Origin: Phoronis australis
Lineage: Eukaryota; Phoronida; Phoronidae
DNA length: 64,000 bases
NCBI GenBank assembly: GCA_002633005.1
Contig: NMRA01000271.1
Location: 79,588 to 143,587, forward strand
Direction of reading: 5' to 3'
A model generated the notes under the pieces. It saw only the letters and a program-made list of their open reading frames with translations. It did no database searches and was not told the DNA's origin. Position numbers and translations under genes: made by a program. Of this stretch, positions 1 through 18,200 are shown one piece after another. Within the stretch, counting starts at the first letter, position 1; every line of letters begins with the position of its first letter.

Positions 1-622
1 TAAAAAATATTGAAAAGTTGTCAATGAATGCACTTATTATAAGAAGTTGATTAAAACGCCGAAAATGGTTTGGTACGTTAGTGAGCGTTCCATCGTGCAA
101 CAAGGGTAACGAACTAAGTATTGTGTGATGGTTTCGTAAACGTTTGTACTTCCAGTTTCACAGTGAACGCGGACACGTGAACAAGCTTGGAAATAATTTC
201 GTAAAATTAAATACGGTCTTAAAGGGACATTATTGGTTTTATGGCCGTCAAAAACGCATTTTGGGGGTCATTGTTGGATTGGGTAGATTTTATGAAGTTA
301 TAAGCTATAAACAAAATCTGTTGGTTTTTTATTACAAATTCCCAATTCTCTTCGTTGTCTACCAGACATTTGATGAAATCGAGGCTGGTAACTTTACAAG
401 TTTGCCTAAATACGAGTGAGATTCATGTCCAACAGCAGAGCGGCAGGCTGTGACCGCGGAGTTGGTCTTGGAAAATCAATTTTCTTGTCCACAATGTCCT
501 TCTTAACAAGCACGGTAGATAATAAATATTCTCACGTGCACAACATTACTCGGCGCTGCTATAACAAATTGACTCTGAAATGCATTCCATTGAAAGGTAG
601 CAAAGAAGCGAAAGCGGTATTT

Positions 623-1547
623 TTCAACTATGTGTGATCAATAAATAATTGGTCAGTCCATCAAGTAAGGTCAAAGTAAAGCTAACAGTTATTACTATTC
701 GACTCTAGAAAGGCAGGATTTGCAGAATGAACATAGTTGTCCACGCATTTTGTAGGCCTACAAACAGTAAAACGCTGAAGTAATGCCTGGTATACTTTTT
801 GTCTTTTTTCACAAAATAACGTCTAACTGAAAAGATACCAAACACCAAACACAATTTCAGCCAAGCAATATATATTCAACCACTCATCATTTCCTAATAT
901 TTGAAACATAAAATGCTCTGTTATGGTCGTCAAGTGTCAAAAAATTTTGGAGCGAGATTGAAATTTCCCTACACTCAACAAGCACTGGCTTCGACCAAGA
1001 CTCTCCAGCTTCAACTGCACGGGTGAGAAACAACATGACCGTCGGTCCTCTAAACAGGACCTCCGGGGATCAAATGGGACCGCCGCACCAGAAAATGGGA
1101 CTGACGCACCCAAAAACATGACCGCCCCACCACAAAACAGGACCGCCGGNTTCAACTATGTGTGATCAATAAATAATTGGTCAGTCCATCAAGTAAGGTC
1201 AAAGTAAAGCTAACAGTTATTACTATTCGACTCTAGAAAGGCAGGATTTGCAGAATGAACATAGTTGTCCACGCATTTTGTAGGCCTACAAACAGTAAAA
1301 CACTGAAGTAATGCCTGGTATACTTTTTGTCTGTTTTCACAAAATAACGTCTAACTGAAAAGATACCAAACACCAAACACAATTTCAGCCAAGCAATATA
1401 TATTCAACCACTCATCATTTCCTAATATTTGAAACAGAAAATGCTCTGTTATGGTCGTCAAGTGTCAAAAAATTTTGGAGCGAGATTGAAATTTCCCTAC
1501 ACTCAACAAGCACTGGCTTCGACCAAGACTCTCCAGCTTCAACTGCA
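623..1547. repeat. 397-bp direct duplication across an assembly gap
   Basis: Positions 623-1019 and 1151-1547 are the same 397 bases with about three single-base differences. The copies are separated by a minisatellite stretch (1020-1149) and an N at 1150. The near-identity and the N suggest two alleles or unmerged contig ends rather than a biological duplication. Confidence 0.85.
1032..1149. repeat. 21-bp minisatellite running into the gap
   Basis: Imperfect units of about 21 bases, built around GGGACCGCC and a CAC...AAAA half, repeat until the N at 1150. An expandable tandem array is a plausible reason why the assembly broke here. On the minus strand it reads as a 7-residue hydrophobic repeat, which I regard as chance. 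Confidence 0.75.
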
Positions 1548-1671
1548 AGACCGATTTGTAATGTGACATGATGACGCTTGAAGTTGTCAGGATATTATTT
1601 TTATATATTCCTCATGGGAGGCAACACCGATAGTGGGGCGATGATAAATTAGCTTAAACAGTGGCTGCACC

Positions 1672-1805
1672 TGATTGTCTTCACCGGTCACGCCGGATCA
1701 ACCGGCTAAGACATCTGATTGGTTCTCGATGACGATTTCCGTCTTACTGACCAATCGGATGTCTTGAATAGCCGCTTGACCAGGTCGAACTGGTGAAGAC
1801 AATCA
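1672..1805. repeat. Short fold-back (hairpin) element
   Basis: The stretch opens with TGATTGTCTTCACC and closes with its complement GGTGAAGACAATCA. The inner arms (ACATCTGATTGGT and ACCAATCGGATGT) also pair, so the 134 bases form one imperfect hairpin. It looks like a miniature inverted-repeat transposable element, 45 bases beyond the last visible exon of the partial SDR gene. Confidence 0.75.
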
Positions 1806-1849
1806 AATGAAGCCAGTGTTAGTATTCTTTTAAGCAACAGGATTCGAAC

Positions 1850-1942
1850 CAAGATGTCCAGGACTCCGTAACGATCCACAGTTGACTTCAGAATGTTGTC
1901 AATGTCCTCAGTTTTCTCAAGATCCCCTTGAATAAGCAGTGG
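1850..1942 (-). CDS. Partial SDR, exon 3
   Basis: The exon starts after TTTTACAG and reads PLLIQGDLEK through to GVLDIL in phase 0. It is 93 bases, as in the paralogue, with 23 differences. The donor is GTTCGA, weaker than any donor in the complete gene. Confidence 0.7.
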
Positions 1943-4494
1943 CTGTAAAATACAGTAAATAAATATAGGTTATACAGCGTACGCCTTTGTACCAGTGGTT
2001 ATTATATCGTGATTCGTGATATGCAAAAGTATTTGAACCTATTTATACCACACACTGAACGAGAAACATTGCAATGAATCGATCTACCTTTTCTCGACTC
2101 GCCTCGGCTTGGTAACTACTTTCTATGTCAGAGGCCCGGGGTCAGAGGTCGTGGCCTTTTCAAAAAAGCCGAGCTATTTTTGTCAAATAATGCTTTTACT
2201 CAAAACCAATTGAAAATTTAAATAAAATAGAAATAAAGTGAATCTAAAAATTAAGGTTTAGCAACTATTATAGCTTAATTACTACACATTTTATCACGCT
2301 AAGCTGCGACCGGGAAAATATCGTCTGCTAAAGTAGGTTACCAATGGTAATTGAGTATAATGCTCAAGCCAAAGGATCCTGACGACACGATATCCGCATT
2401 CAAATTGGAGATCGGTGATTTACAAGTGAGAGAACACGAGAGATAAATTTCACTGAATAAAAATATCGTTTTTATGGAAATTATACGTCTTATTTTTCAT
2501 AGCGTACAAATGTCGGTACAATGCACTTTGTTGAATATGCGATTGTTGCGCGTATTCTATTTTCACATTTGATGACGTCTGCTGCAGAGTGGTGTAGTGG
2601 TAAAGTCGGCGACTCGAAACTCTTGTGGACCGGGTTCGAAACCGGCCTCGGTTCTCGCCAAAATGTTATCTCACTAGTGAGATAACTTTATGGGTTATTA
2701 CACGGTTGTATCTGCCATTCGATGCTAATAATGTGGTATAAATTAATGAAGAACAACGATAACACAGAGCATAGAAACTGTTCATAAGGATTAGCCAGTT
2801 GCTAGGTAGGCATTTTTTATAAACAGGCCCATGCCAAATGGCGTCGTATGGATGTCGCAAGCTATTGTTTAACTTGCGAGATCCAAGAGACGGGCGTAAG
2901 CGCGTCGCATGCTCATCGCCTATTGGGCACTACCATTGTTTTCCTTTGTTGCGTCTTTGATAACAATGGAGGTCGCACGTATATCGTACCTTGGACGACC
3001 ATCAGCCGGTTACCGATAATTTTGCTTACCATTATCTTTATTATAAGAAAGAAAAACAAACTAAACCATGGGTACGCCTATCTACCGGTGTCTAGGCGAC
3101 GAGCTTGCGACCTACTTTCCCGTGGGACTGGGTTTTCTTATTTATCCCGAGCCGGCACATATTGTTACATAACTGACGGAGTGATTTTGTCAACGTTCAC
3201 AGTCATTGAAAAACTTGGACCAAATATTTATCATATCCTAAACACATTTGTGTTCCAAGCATTAAGTAACTTCTAACCTTTTGTAGTTGGTTAGTAGTTT
3301 TAACTCAATAAGATGTATTTGTTTGTAAGGGCAAAGCCGCGAGTGGGGATTTCAACATATGAGTTATTGAACTTATCTGCTGGCAAAAATGACCCCTTCG
3401 CGGATAGCTCCTCTATCTAGCTAAATACTACGATTTACGCTAGTAAAACGTTTTCGTGAACCTCCTATTAGACTGGGAAACTGCTAACGTCGGTTTTCGA
3501 CACTCATGTGAACCTAGTATATTAGACTACGGTACACAATACAGCAGCTCAATTGTTTTACTAAGATTTATTTCAACAATTACGCCTACATACCGTTTGT
3601 TTCATTTTGTGGTTCGCGGCCCTTCTATGTTTGATTCCACAATCCACATTGATGAAATAGCGATAAACACCGTAAACCTTATCAAGCACCAAGATAACTT
3701 AATGACCTCGACGCACGATCTTTACTCCAGTTTTCCTCGGAACACAACAGGACCGTTTCAGAATGTGACTCGCGTGCAAAGTACATCTATTTAATTTTTA
3801 CATATCCCGGTAAAGTGTTTATTTATGTATCCTCTTGGGAGAAAATAGGTTAGTGCCGAATGATAGGCATAAAAGACATTGGTTATCGTCGACTTGGCCA
3901 TTGGTTAAACCTAGGACTCGGTTTTCCTGTAAGGCTAAACATGACTGAGTGACTCAGTGAACCGGTCAACAGCAAATCTTACTTTACCTTATTACTACTG
4001 TGTTTCTCACACTCTTCTCCCACCTTCTTCAGATTACCTTCCTGGCGACCTGTCAAGGCCAGCCTCGCTCCCAATTTGGAGAACAGAACTGCAGTTGCAG
4101 CACCAATTCCTGAACTGGCCCCTACATGAAGAAGATGAAACAAAGGAATGTGGTCATTTCCAGTCGCTCATCATTTTCCACACCTCGAGTAAAACCAGCA
4201 TATCTCAAAATATGATCTTACACAGCTCGTAAAACGGGCGACCGGGTCAGTACAACTGACTCTCTGCAGACCCCCTCGGTTTTCATGCAGGTATGTCCAG
4301 TCTACGGAGAGGTACGGTACGAGTTTAAACGGCAATCAATGTAATACCGTAAGCTCAGCGGCTCAAATTACTGACCAAAATTTCTCTCATTGCCATGAGT
4401 TTTGCTGTCCCTACACAAACTACACCGAGAAAATAAGAAACCAACCTGTAATGAGAGCAACTTTGCCAGACAAGTTGCACACAGTCGGGTCCAT
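1850..4494 (-). CDS. Partial SDR oxidoreductase paralogue (exons 1-3 only)
   Basis: Three minus-strand exons, 4446-4494, 3988-4121 and 1850-1942, have exactly the lengths (49, 134 and 93 bases) and phases of exons 1-3 of the complete SDR gene at 7633-14079. They encode the first 92 residues: start MDPTVCN, the cofactor motif TGASSGIG, the second strand ending LALTGR, and a segment ending VLDIL. The expected next exon, starting with an NNAG-type motif, is not found between 1 and 1850. The gene therefore continues left of the window, is interrupted by the gap at 1150, or is a truncated duplicate. The exon 3 donor (GTTCGA) is a poor splice site, which favours decay. CACGTG lies 10 bases upstream of the ATG, as in the complete paralogue. 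Exon 2 is about 97% identical to the paralogue while exons 1 and 3 are about 75-80% identical. Confidence 0.75.
2583..2657 (+). repeat. tRNA-derived SINE head
   Basis: TGTAGTGGTAAAGTCGG resembles a pol III A box, and GGGTTCGAAACC about 30 bases downstream is a good B box. The intervening stretch does not fold as a proper anticodon arm, so I call it a tRNA-like SINE rather than a functional tRNA. It lies in intron 2 of the partial SDR. Confidence 0.55.
2660..3850. other. Intronic stretch, no recognised gene
   Basis: Open frames at 2848-3276 and 3456-3794 (plus) have no family signature I recognise. The left edge has a small palindrome, TTATCTCACTAGTGAGATAA. This may be a decayed mobile element lengthening intron 2 of the partial SDR, since the complete paralogue has only a 337-base intron here. 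I see no termini that would define it. Confidence 0.3.
3988..4121 (-). CDS. Partial SDR, exon 2 (Rossmann cofactor exon)
   Basis: Between an AG ending ATGTAG and the donor GTAAAG it encodes the residues after TG: ASSGIGAATAVLFSKLG, then LALTGR and a helix ending HSSNK. It differs from exon 2 of the complete paralogue (12576-12709) at only 4 of 134 bases, and similarity stops at the exon edges. Confidence 0.85.
4446..4494 (-). CDS. Partial SDR, exon 1
   Basis: The exon reads MDPTVCNLSGKVALIT plus one base of the next codon before donor GTTGGT. The start aligns with the start of the complete paralogue, and both have AGTCAAAATGG around the ATG. Confidence 0.8.
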
Positions 4495-4503
4495 TTTGAC
4501 TAC

Positions 4504-4509
4504 CACGTG
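4504..4509. promoter_or_regulatory. E-box CACGTG shared by both SDR promoters
   Basis: CACGTG lies 10 bases upstream of the start codon, inside GTCACGTG-NN-AGTCAAAATG on the minus strand. The same block is present upstream of the complete SDR (14089-14094). It is a candidate bHLH (USF/MITF type) site; function is inferred only from this conservation. Confidence 0.45.
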
Positions 4510-7500
4510 ACATGTGTAGATGAGATAACTCTTCTGCATGCGGAGGGCGAATAGATTAGTTTATTCGTGCATGGCGCTCTCTTTCAAAAGTAAGCGTTGG
4601 TGGACTCCTTGCGAAACCACACATTGACCATGAAATTTGTTTTCAAGGTACTTTTCCCCTTTTGAAAGGCACGATATGTTTCATCAAGCGAAAGGTTTCA
4701 CCTTTTTAACCCAGGTTCGTAAGTCAACATTTGCGTGACACAGTACAAAGGCATTTTCTTGCTCGACCTGGTCAACAAAGCGTAGACAGGGCTCACTAAC
4801 CGACTACTGCTTTAACTTTTAAAAGTTCAGAAACAAAATGATTTTTTCCTGATAAACTACATTTTTCACACTTGATGATCAATTTTTTATAGTATGGATT
4901 TTTAGTTGAGAAATCGAGCGCCCTCACCGCGCTGTAAGAAATCTGTTGGCTTTTGGATAGAAGTCTCGCAAGATATCGCCTCATCATTTGGTTTTTGTTC
5001 TCTTGTGGCCAAAAACGATTTTTAATCCCACATCCACATTCGTGGATAGCGATTTTCAAACAGATTGCACATGTGCCCTCTGGATAAAAAGATAGAAAAT
5101 GGCGGGTGTACCTTCGGTTGTTCTTTATATTTATTTCGTTAGTCGCGTAAAATTATTATTTTTTGTATTGATATGGATTTCTGATTATTACCAACTACGT
5201 CTTTAACCGTTCCACGTCCCACAGAAAGAAATGATTCCTGGCCAAGCGGATGATGAAGGACGTAACAATTTACTTGATAAGAGTGTCAAAAAGTCAACAA
5301 TGGGCACGTTTGACAATCATAAACAACTTAGTTCAATCGCAAGTGGTCTCTCAAGTTAACGTTAGATTGAAAATTTTTGGACCAATTGGTATGTAATAGT
5401 CAATACCTTTTATAGTCAATACCTTTTGGGATTTTCGTGACGTACATGTATTACATAAAAAGGATATGCGCCTATAAATTAGTGCTGGATATCAAAATAT
5501 TATTCGTCTAATTATTCTGTAGTTCGTCCCGTTATGCTGGTTAAAATGAAAATCGAAATAGGCCTTTTACTGTCATGTAAACTCGGACTCTTTGATATTC
5601 CTCATTGTGGTAAGATTCCATTATTGCTGCAAACTCAACTTCACGTGCAACGTGTACATGCGCCATTTTTGAATTTGCCATTTTAGGGATCATGGCAGGC
5701 CCAATAAACTTTGAAGCATTTTCTTGAAAAGCTAATGGGTTTCATGTTGATTACGGAAATAAAATCCTATCACGGCAAGGAATATTATGAGATCGATTTC
5801 ACGAGTGTAAAAAAGCTTTATTTGATTTTTGTTTTGAGCCAGCTAAATGAAGCTTTGGACAACCAATTGTTAATTCAATTGGTTGTTTAATCATGATTAC
5901 TAATTAGAGAGTCTCCATACCTAGTTCGAATAAGGTACATGTAGGCTACGATATTCTGCAAATTGCTACAAACTTAAAACTGCAGCCCTGGAATGCCAAC
6001 TCCCGCACGTGACCAATGTATTCTATTATTGCGACCCCGAGACTAGCCACTGAGAGTTTGCCGTATATTTCCGGCAGTCTGCTCGACTGAGCTTTGATAA
6101 AGTGTTGTCCATGTCAAATCAAGCCTAACTTTTCATTCTGACATTCTCGTTCATCAAGCGAGACTCTTGAGCTACGGTTCAAAGTCAACAAACCAGACGA
6201 ATTCATTGGTAACTCTTGATACGCACCGAACCGTGGTCCTACCTGGCCGGATACCGGGGAATAGTCTGGTCTCCGATATCGTTTCATCTCCAGTCTTAGA
6301 ACCAATTTGGACGAGCTGTCAAACTACATGCTCGGATGCTAGGAACTTTTCACTGAACAAGACATTTTTGAGTGTTCAGTAAAATCATATAGCAGTATTT
6401 TACGAAAGAAGCAATTTTTGGTTTCTGAGTGTTTGTTTTGCAATTTTATTAAAATAATAGATATTTTAGGCGGTACAGGTGTGTTTATGGTGCATTCTTT
6501 TAACTGGCAACCAGTCTATCAATATACATGTAGGTCTACAGACGAGGCAGTACAGTCGACACACGGGGTGGGCTGCAGGAAATGTCTATCTGAACCCCTA
6601 AGGAGGCACACCAAAGTTCAGTCCTATTCGGGAGTCAGTGACATGCAAATGCTACTCTGAGATGTGAATTAATTTAACACATGAATCATATATGCGGTGC
6701 TAATCCCATTACCAAACCCTTCACCAGTAAATCAGTACGACCGTGACCACTCGACTATCACTAAGACCTCACCCTAATCTGTATGAGGTTGCAGATTTGA
6801 ACACAAACTCAGCTGTAAATTACTTTACTCCACAATCAACCCATCAGTTTCCGACATACAAAATACTACCACTGAACCAGTACTGTTTACCTTCCACCTT
6901 CTCGTGAGGTAATTTGGCCACAAATTGACCAAATCAAAACTTTGGTTACATTTATGTAATTTAACAGCACAACACTACACATACAGACAATGGGGAATTT
7001 TCCATGAAATGCGGTAACAGCTAATAGACTGGCGACAACTAGTCACTTATCAACAGACCTACTCAGCTCATACCAGCTCACTGCTAATTTACATTATACC
7101 AAAAGGTAAAGACGACATAAAATGGCAGAATAAATCTTTTCTAACCAATAGTCATTAGATCCCTCCAGTACCAGATTAAGGTTTCTCGGAGCCCTAAACT
7201 ATGTATAGTCGGGAACGAGGTAATTAGGGCTGTCATCGGTCACCGCAATTCACCTTTCTTTCACTGAAATGTTAACCACCAGTTTCAAGCTAACCCCTCC
7301 CCGTAATCACAATATTTCTTACGCACACTCTGATCACCTTATCACCTTGGTGGCACCTACAACGCCAGACCCTAATCAGTCATCTCCTGAGAATATTGAA
7401 CTGTCTGATTGTAGGTCGTTGGAGTACGCCTTCTCTATGAAACAAAGACTTCACATAAATATGGTGACAAACATCATCAAAAATGATTTAAATTTTTTGT

Positions 7501-7632
7501 CAAAGTTGGCGTTTTTGTATTGCAAAATTGATGAAGTCTTGCGTTAACTTTAACCTCTTATATTCACTAAAGTATCCTAAACAGTGATTGCTCATTAGAA
7601 TAGACCTCTCAGTCGTCATAACAACAAGGAGA
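4510..7632. other. Spacer between the tandem SDR genes, no gene recognised
   Basis: I see no convincing exon. A stretch near 5551-5770 resembles 37520-37730 in a chordin intron (shared AGGCCTTTTACT, and TGAAGC...TTTCTTGA followed by GGAAATA-AAATCC), so part of it is a dispersed repeat. The open frame at 4796-5059 (minus) has two CxC/CxxC pairs but no family I can name. Confidence 0.4.
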
Positions 7633-14079
<6,447 letters not shown>

Positions 14080-14088
14080 TTTGACTGT

Positions 14089-14094
14089 CACGTG
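14089..14094. promoter_or_regulatory. E-box CACGTG upstream of the complete SDR
   Basis: GTCACGTGAC is a perfect 10-base palindrome whose CACGTG core sits 10 bases before the ATG, matching the partial paralogue. It is likely within the 5' UTR or core promoter. Confidence 0.45.
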
Positions 14095-14619
14095 ACAAGG
14101 AGCTCACTGCCTCCTGTTGTCAAAAAGCATTCGCTAAAACGGGTAGGAGGTCCGACTAGTAGCAGTTTTGAAGTCGGGGCTGTCCATGACGTTAAATAAA
14201 CAATGGAATTCAGACACGGCTCGTTATTTAGTCCAGGGCGCATATCACCGTTTTAAATTCAATCATTTCTCAATTCCATTCTTTTCTTAGTTAATATATC
14301 AACTGAATTTCCTCATCTCCCGTCGTAATTAACTTTAGTGTTAGCCGAGTGGGCCCGCTGCAGTTAAATCAGTTCCACATAATTATTTGAATGTTAAGTG
14401 TGCTATTGTCTGTAAATGTGTAGTTGTTAACAAAATTTCCAGAATTATACTCAAAAGCTATCTGTATCATACGTTCGTGAAAAAATCTGGGTGTCTCATC
14501 CAGGCCGTGTCAATTAAACCCGTTCGTCGGTGCATGGAAAGATGTTCCGTCCACTGAAATTTGGTATGTGTACAGGGGCGGATCCAGGATTTTGAGTTGG
14601 GGAGCAGGGCAGGGTATTG

Positions 14620-15879
14620 CATAGGCGGATTTAGGGGGGGCCAAGGGGGCCCGGGCCCCACCCCCCTTGGCTGCCGCAAAAAAAATAAAACAGCAAGAGC
14701 ATAGGGAAATGTTGAGTTCATTAATTTGCCCCGGTAATTAAAAATATACGGATGAAAAAAGGTTTAAATGTGTGCAGTTTTAGTGTTTGGGGGGCTCAGA
14801 TCCAATTTCAAGTGTCAAATCCGGAACACGGCGCATTCGTAGCGATGTCCCAGGCGACCGGCAGTGGCGCTGCGCAATACGACTCCCGTTTCCGTCGTCT
14901 GCTCCACTGTGCAATGAGGAAAATTTACTTCATTTTTTAAAGAAAATGGAACCTGAGTGACGATGAAAAAACAGAAGTTGCTGGTAAGGTGTGAATTTTT
15001 TTTTTTTTTTTTTNTTACTTCTACTAGCTAAACAGTACATTTACAAAGAGAGATGTCACAAAAATATACCTAATTTTCTCAAGTTCGTTACAAAAACTTA
15101 TGAATACTATAATGCTGAAAAATTAAATGCACATAACAACTTTGTACATGACAGCTTCTCTGCAAAATGGGAAAAATTTATTTTTCATGTTAAGTTCATG
15201 TAGAAGATATTTACTTTAAACGAGATATGAGAATGGTCTTCCTGAGGTGTGCATGCGTGAATGAATGGTGTACTTATTTGTTTGTTTGTTTTTGTAATTG
15301 TTTGTAAAGGTAAGGTGTGAATTTTAATCGAAGCCTTAGTGAATCACTCAGAAACTCATTATTTCTCTCTTTGTCAAACCTTAACTTAAGACGATTTCCA
15401 AAGCAATCCCGTCATCACGAAAAACGGATTTGGTCTATTGGCCATTTGAAGACTATTTTAAATACAACAAATTTGTTAAGAACCGATTGCACAAAATATA
15501 AAACGTGTAATAAGCATTACAAAAAGAAGTAGGTTTCGCGCGCAAACGCTGTGGAACATAAACAAGTAGGTCTCTTAGTTCAGTGTTATTAGTGAAATCG
15601 TGCATCAGCTAGGTCGTGAGTTCGAGTCTGTGGAATTCGCGATTTTCCTGTGTGACACATAATCTTTTTTTACTTTATTTTTTGCCTTTTTTTCTTGAAT
15701 AATACATCAGAAATCAAGGAAAATGCTTGATTTTTAGAGGAAAAACAGAAAAATTTCCTGGGCGGGAGGGGGTTTGCCCCCCATTCGGTGCTATGCGCAT
15801 CTACAATAGTGATTTGCGCAAATGCTTCCAGTCGGACGAAATGTTGGGCCCCCCTTGTGATATCCTAGATCCGCCACTG
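14620..15879. mobile_element. Nested transposon inserted in the outer element, TSD TATTG/TATTA
   Basis: Ends are CATAGGCGGATTTAGG and CCTAGATCCGCCACTG, the inverse of the 35202-35514 copy. It interrupts the outer element's 'GGTATTAGCC' segment, leaving TATTG on the left and TATTA on the right. The interior contains a T-run with an N at 15014, a tRNA-like stretch and no transposase that I recognise. Confidence 0.75.
15571..15641 (+). repeat. tRNA-like sequence inside the nested transposon
   Basis: TCTCTTAGTTCAGTG resembles a D-arm and GTGAGTTCGAGTC is a B box, with tRNA-like spacing. No convincing acceptor stem. Probably a captured SINE or tRNA relic. Confidence 0.4.
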
Positions 15880-17228
15880 TATTAGCCGGGATTTTTCCCG
15901 TCAGATATTCACATCCCCGAACTCCCCAATGCGCGGGGAATCTGGGAGAATCATAGAGTAGGCCGGGCCACCTTGAGTGCCCCCCCTACCCTAAATCCGC
16001 CACTGGTGTAGACTATACTTTTGAATGTGATTTTTAACAAAACAGAATCAGAAATATACTTCCACAGTCCAAATAGATTGCATTCTGCAGGTCGTATTGT
16101 TTCCGTTATATAAAAGGCCAGAGCTCACCTGCACTGCCTGGCTATTAATAAATATCGTTCAAGCTCATAATTAAGTATCAAACATTTCTCTGCACAGCCT
16201 CTCTCTCCTTTTCAACGTAGCTTATGCTATTCATATGAATGAAATTTATCAAGGTTGTAAATCGGCAATACACATACAGTACGAACATCTCCTTGAGATC
16301 ATGGAATGAAGGCCAACCCAATGCAAACAAGAACAAAAAATGTCTTCAACAGTGTATTTCGTACAAAAAGTGCATATTCTATAATAGTAGTCAATTATTT
16401 TCAAATGACTATCACTCTCAACTATTAAACAATGGTTTCCACAACGAAATCTTGAGGTAGTTTGGATTAAAACCCCGGAAGCATTTTATGTATGGTTCTC
16501 AGTACTGCAAAGTTATCCTTGCACGGCGTAGTAAGATATTGAAGATAACTTTAGGTTACTCTGATTATCAACCCTGTAAATAATTATTCGTTTATTCGTT
16601 GTGGAAACAGTATCAAAAAGGTTTCTCTGCAAACTACATCCTATTCCAGACATACTTCGAGGAAGTCGTATTTCGAGGAGGGTTTTTTAACTGACAATGC
16701 CCAATTTTACTTTGATCTGCTTCAACCATCTAATTTATTGAGCATGTCATAAGCCGCCTTCGGGAATCTGTCAGAAGACATTAAACCAGAATTTAACCAG
16801 TGTTATATAATACCCAGTATACAGAGGGAACCTCAAACATTTTTAAAACTGTAGCATTAGAAAAGGTGGTTCATACCCCAAGAACCATTTTACAAAAACG
16901 CAGATGCACCTTTTCAATGATATCGCACTCCCTCAGAACTATGACCACAGTGACGGGTATATCAGTTTTACAAATAATTCAAAAGAAGGTTACATTGGAA
17001 AATTTCAGCATCGTCTACAAAGTATGTTGATGGCAGCCATAGACTTACTACCTGGGAGTAATCATGAGACCCAAATGCTTATAGTGTCTAACCACTTCCA
17101 CCTGATCCTTATCAAAGATCCGTTATTTATGATTTCACAATGGGCCTCCATATCTAAAAATACAATAGTTTTTGTGTATCTGTTGTGTGTGTATGTGCAC
17201 GTGTGTTTTTTAAGGCTCACTGACATTT

Positions 17229-18200
17229 CCATGGGCGGCGCAGCACTGAAAAAAGTGGGGAGCTATAGCCCCCAGCCCCGTACGGTGCGCTGCCAATGAT
17301 TCCCCACGCCTGGCAACAGCTATATCAACACCCACTGCAGATTCATTTGAGTACTCATACGCAACACCATACAGTAATGAATGGATAAGTAATGTGTCAT
17401 CGGTCACAAATGCTCCTCTTAAATTTAGCGGTTTTAACAAGGTCCTAATTTCATTTGAGTGCATCGAAAATAATAAAGGGCTTATCATACCCCTGCCGTA
17501 TGACAATGGAAATAGTTGGTGAGACCTTGTGGTGTTTTTATGCAAGTACACAATTTCCCATACATTGACTGTGGGATTTTAATCACCTGTCCGTGTATAT
17601 AATAGCTAGGCGTTTTAATAATAATATATCAAGAATTTTATCAAACGCTTTAGCCAAATCTACGATTGCACAATAAAAACTACCCTCCTACCTGCTGGCA
17701 CATGTCGCACAAGACAAATAATAGTTTCGGGTGCCATAACCTTTTCGAAACCATGAACTACACCATTGTTGTTTGCCTTAGCAGCCAGCCGAACATCTAA
17801 TAGTTTGGTAAGTAATTTACTAACTACCGGTAATAAAGAAATCCCCATATAATTACTTTCATCATGCATGTTATTGGCATTATAGCGCAGCGTAGCACCA
17901 AGCTTGTGGGTATACGCCGGAAACCACACAATTTTATCAAACAAGCAGACAAAAATCGGATCGATATGTACTGGTACGTCAGTGTACTACATTCTGCAGG
18001 TCGCTGGCTCACTGTCCCAAAGCTGAAGCACACGACCGCCAGTGTGGTTTGATGCCCATCATTGACAGAAAAGCCTCGTCGTCCACTAAGTAGTAGTTGG
18101 TGTGGCCGAATCCTTAGACACCTCATGGGCGGTGCACCATAGGGGGCTGGGGAAGGGGCTATAATAGCCCCCACTTTTTTCAGTGCTGCGCCGTCCATGC
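17229..18200. mobile_element. Element with ~70-bp terminal inverted repeats
   Basis: The left arm (17230-17294, starting CATGGGCGGCGCAGCACTG) is repeated in inverse orientation at 18124-18199 (ending CAGTGCTGCGCCGTCCATG). The two arms match closely for about 65-75 bases, apart from a short indel. About 830 bases between them are mostly degraded reverse transcriptase on the minus strand. I found no clean target-site duplication. Confidence 0.7.
17240..17960 (-). pseudogene. Non-LTR retrotransposon reverse-transcriptase fragment
   Basis: Read on the minus strand in shifting frames, the order of RT blocks is right: 'YMGISLLPVVSKLLTKLLDV' (17830-17880 region), 'VDLAKAFDKI' (17635-17670), 'SPLLFSMHSNEI' (about 17450-17490) and 'FVTDDTLLIHS' (about 17385-17422), where TDD replaces the active YADD core. 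Frameshifts and stops separate the blocks, so it is dead. It lies wholly between the inverted repeats of 17229-18200. Confidence 0.7.

Larger units (their letters stand above)
14573..16005. mobile_element. Non-autonomous transposon (outer), TSD GTGTA, carrying a nested insertion
   Basis: Ends are CAGGGGCGGATCCAGG and CTAAATCCGCCACTG, flanked by perfect GTGTA duplications (14568-14572 and 16006-16010). Removing the inner element at 14620-15879 leaves about 170 bases that align end to end with the 165-base copy at 40082-40246. CAG...CTG ends with 5-bp duplications suggest a hAT-like family (hAT5 clade type), by inference. Confidence 0.8.

Noticed and set aside
2848-3794. Two long plus-strand frames inside the partial SDR intron
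   Set aside because: No recognisable domain, no splice pattern, and a composition like the surrounding AT-rich repeat DNA.
16800-17299. Plus-strand frames up to 131 residues
   Set aside because: No family signature; the end overlaps the inverted repeat of a mobile element.
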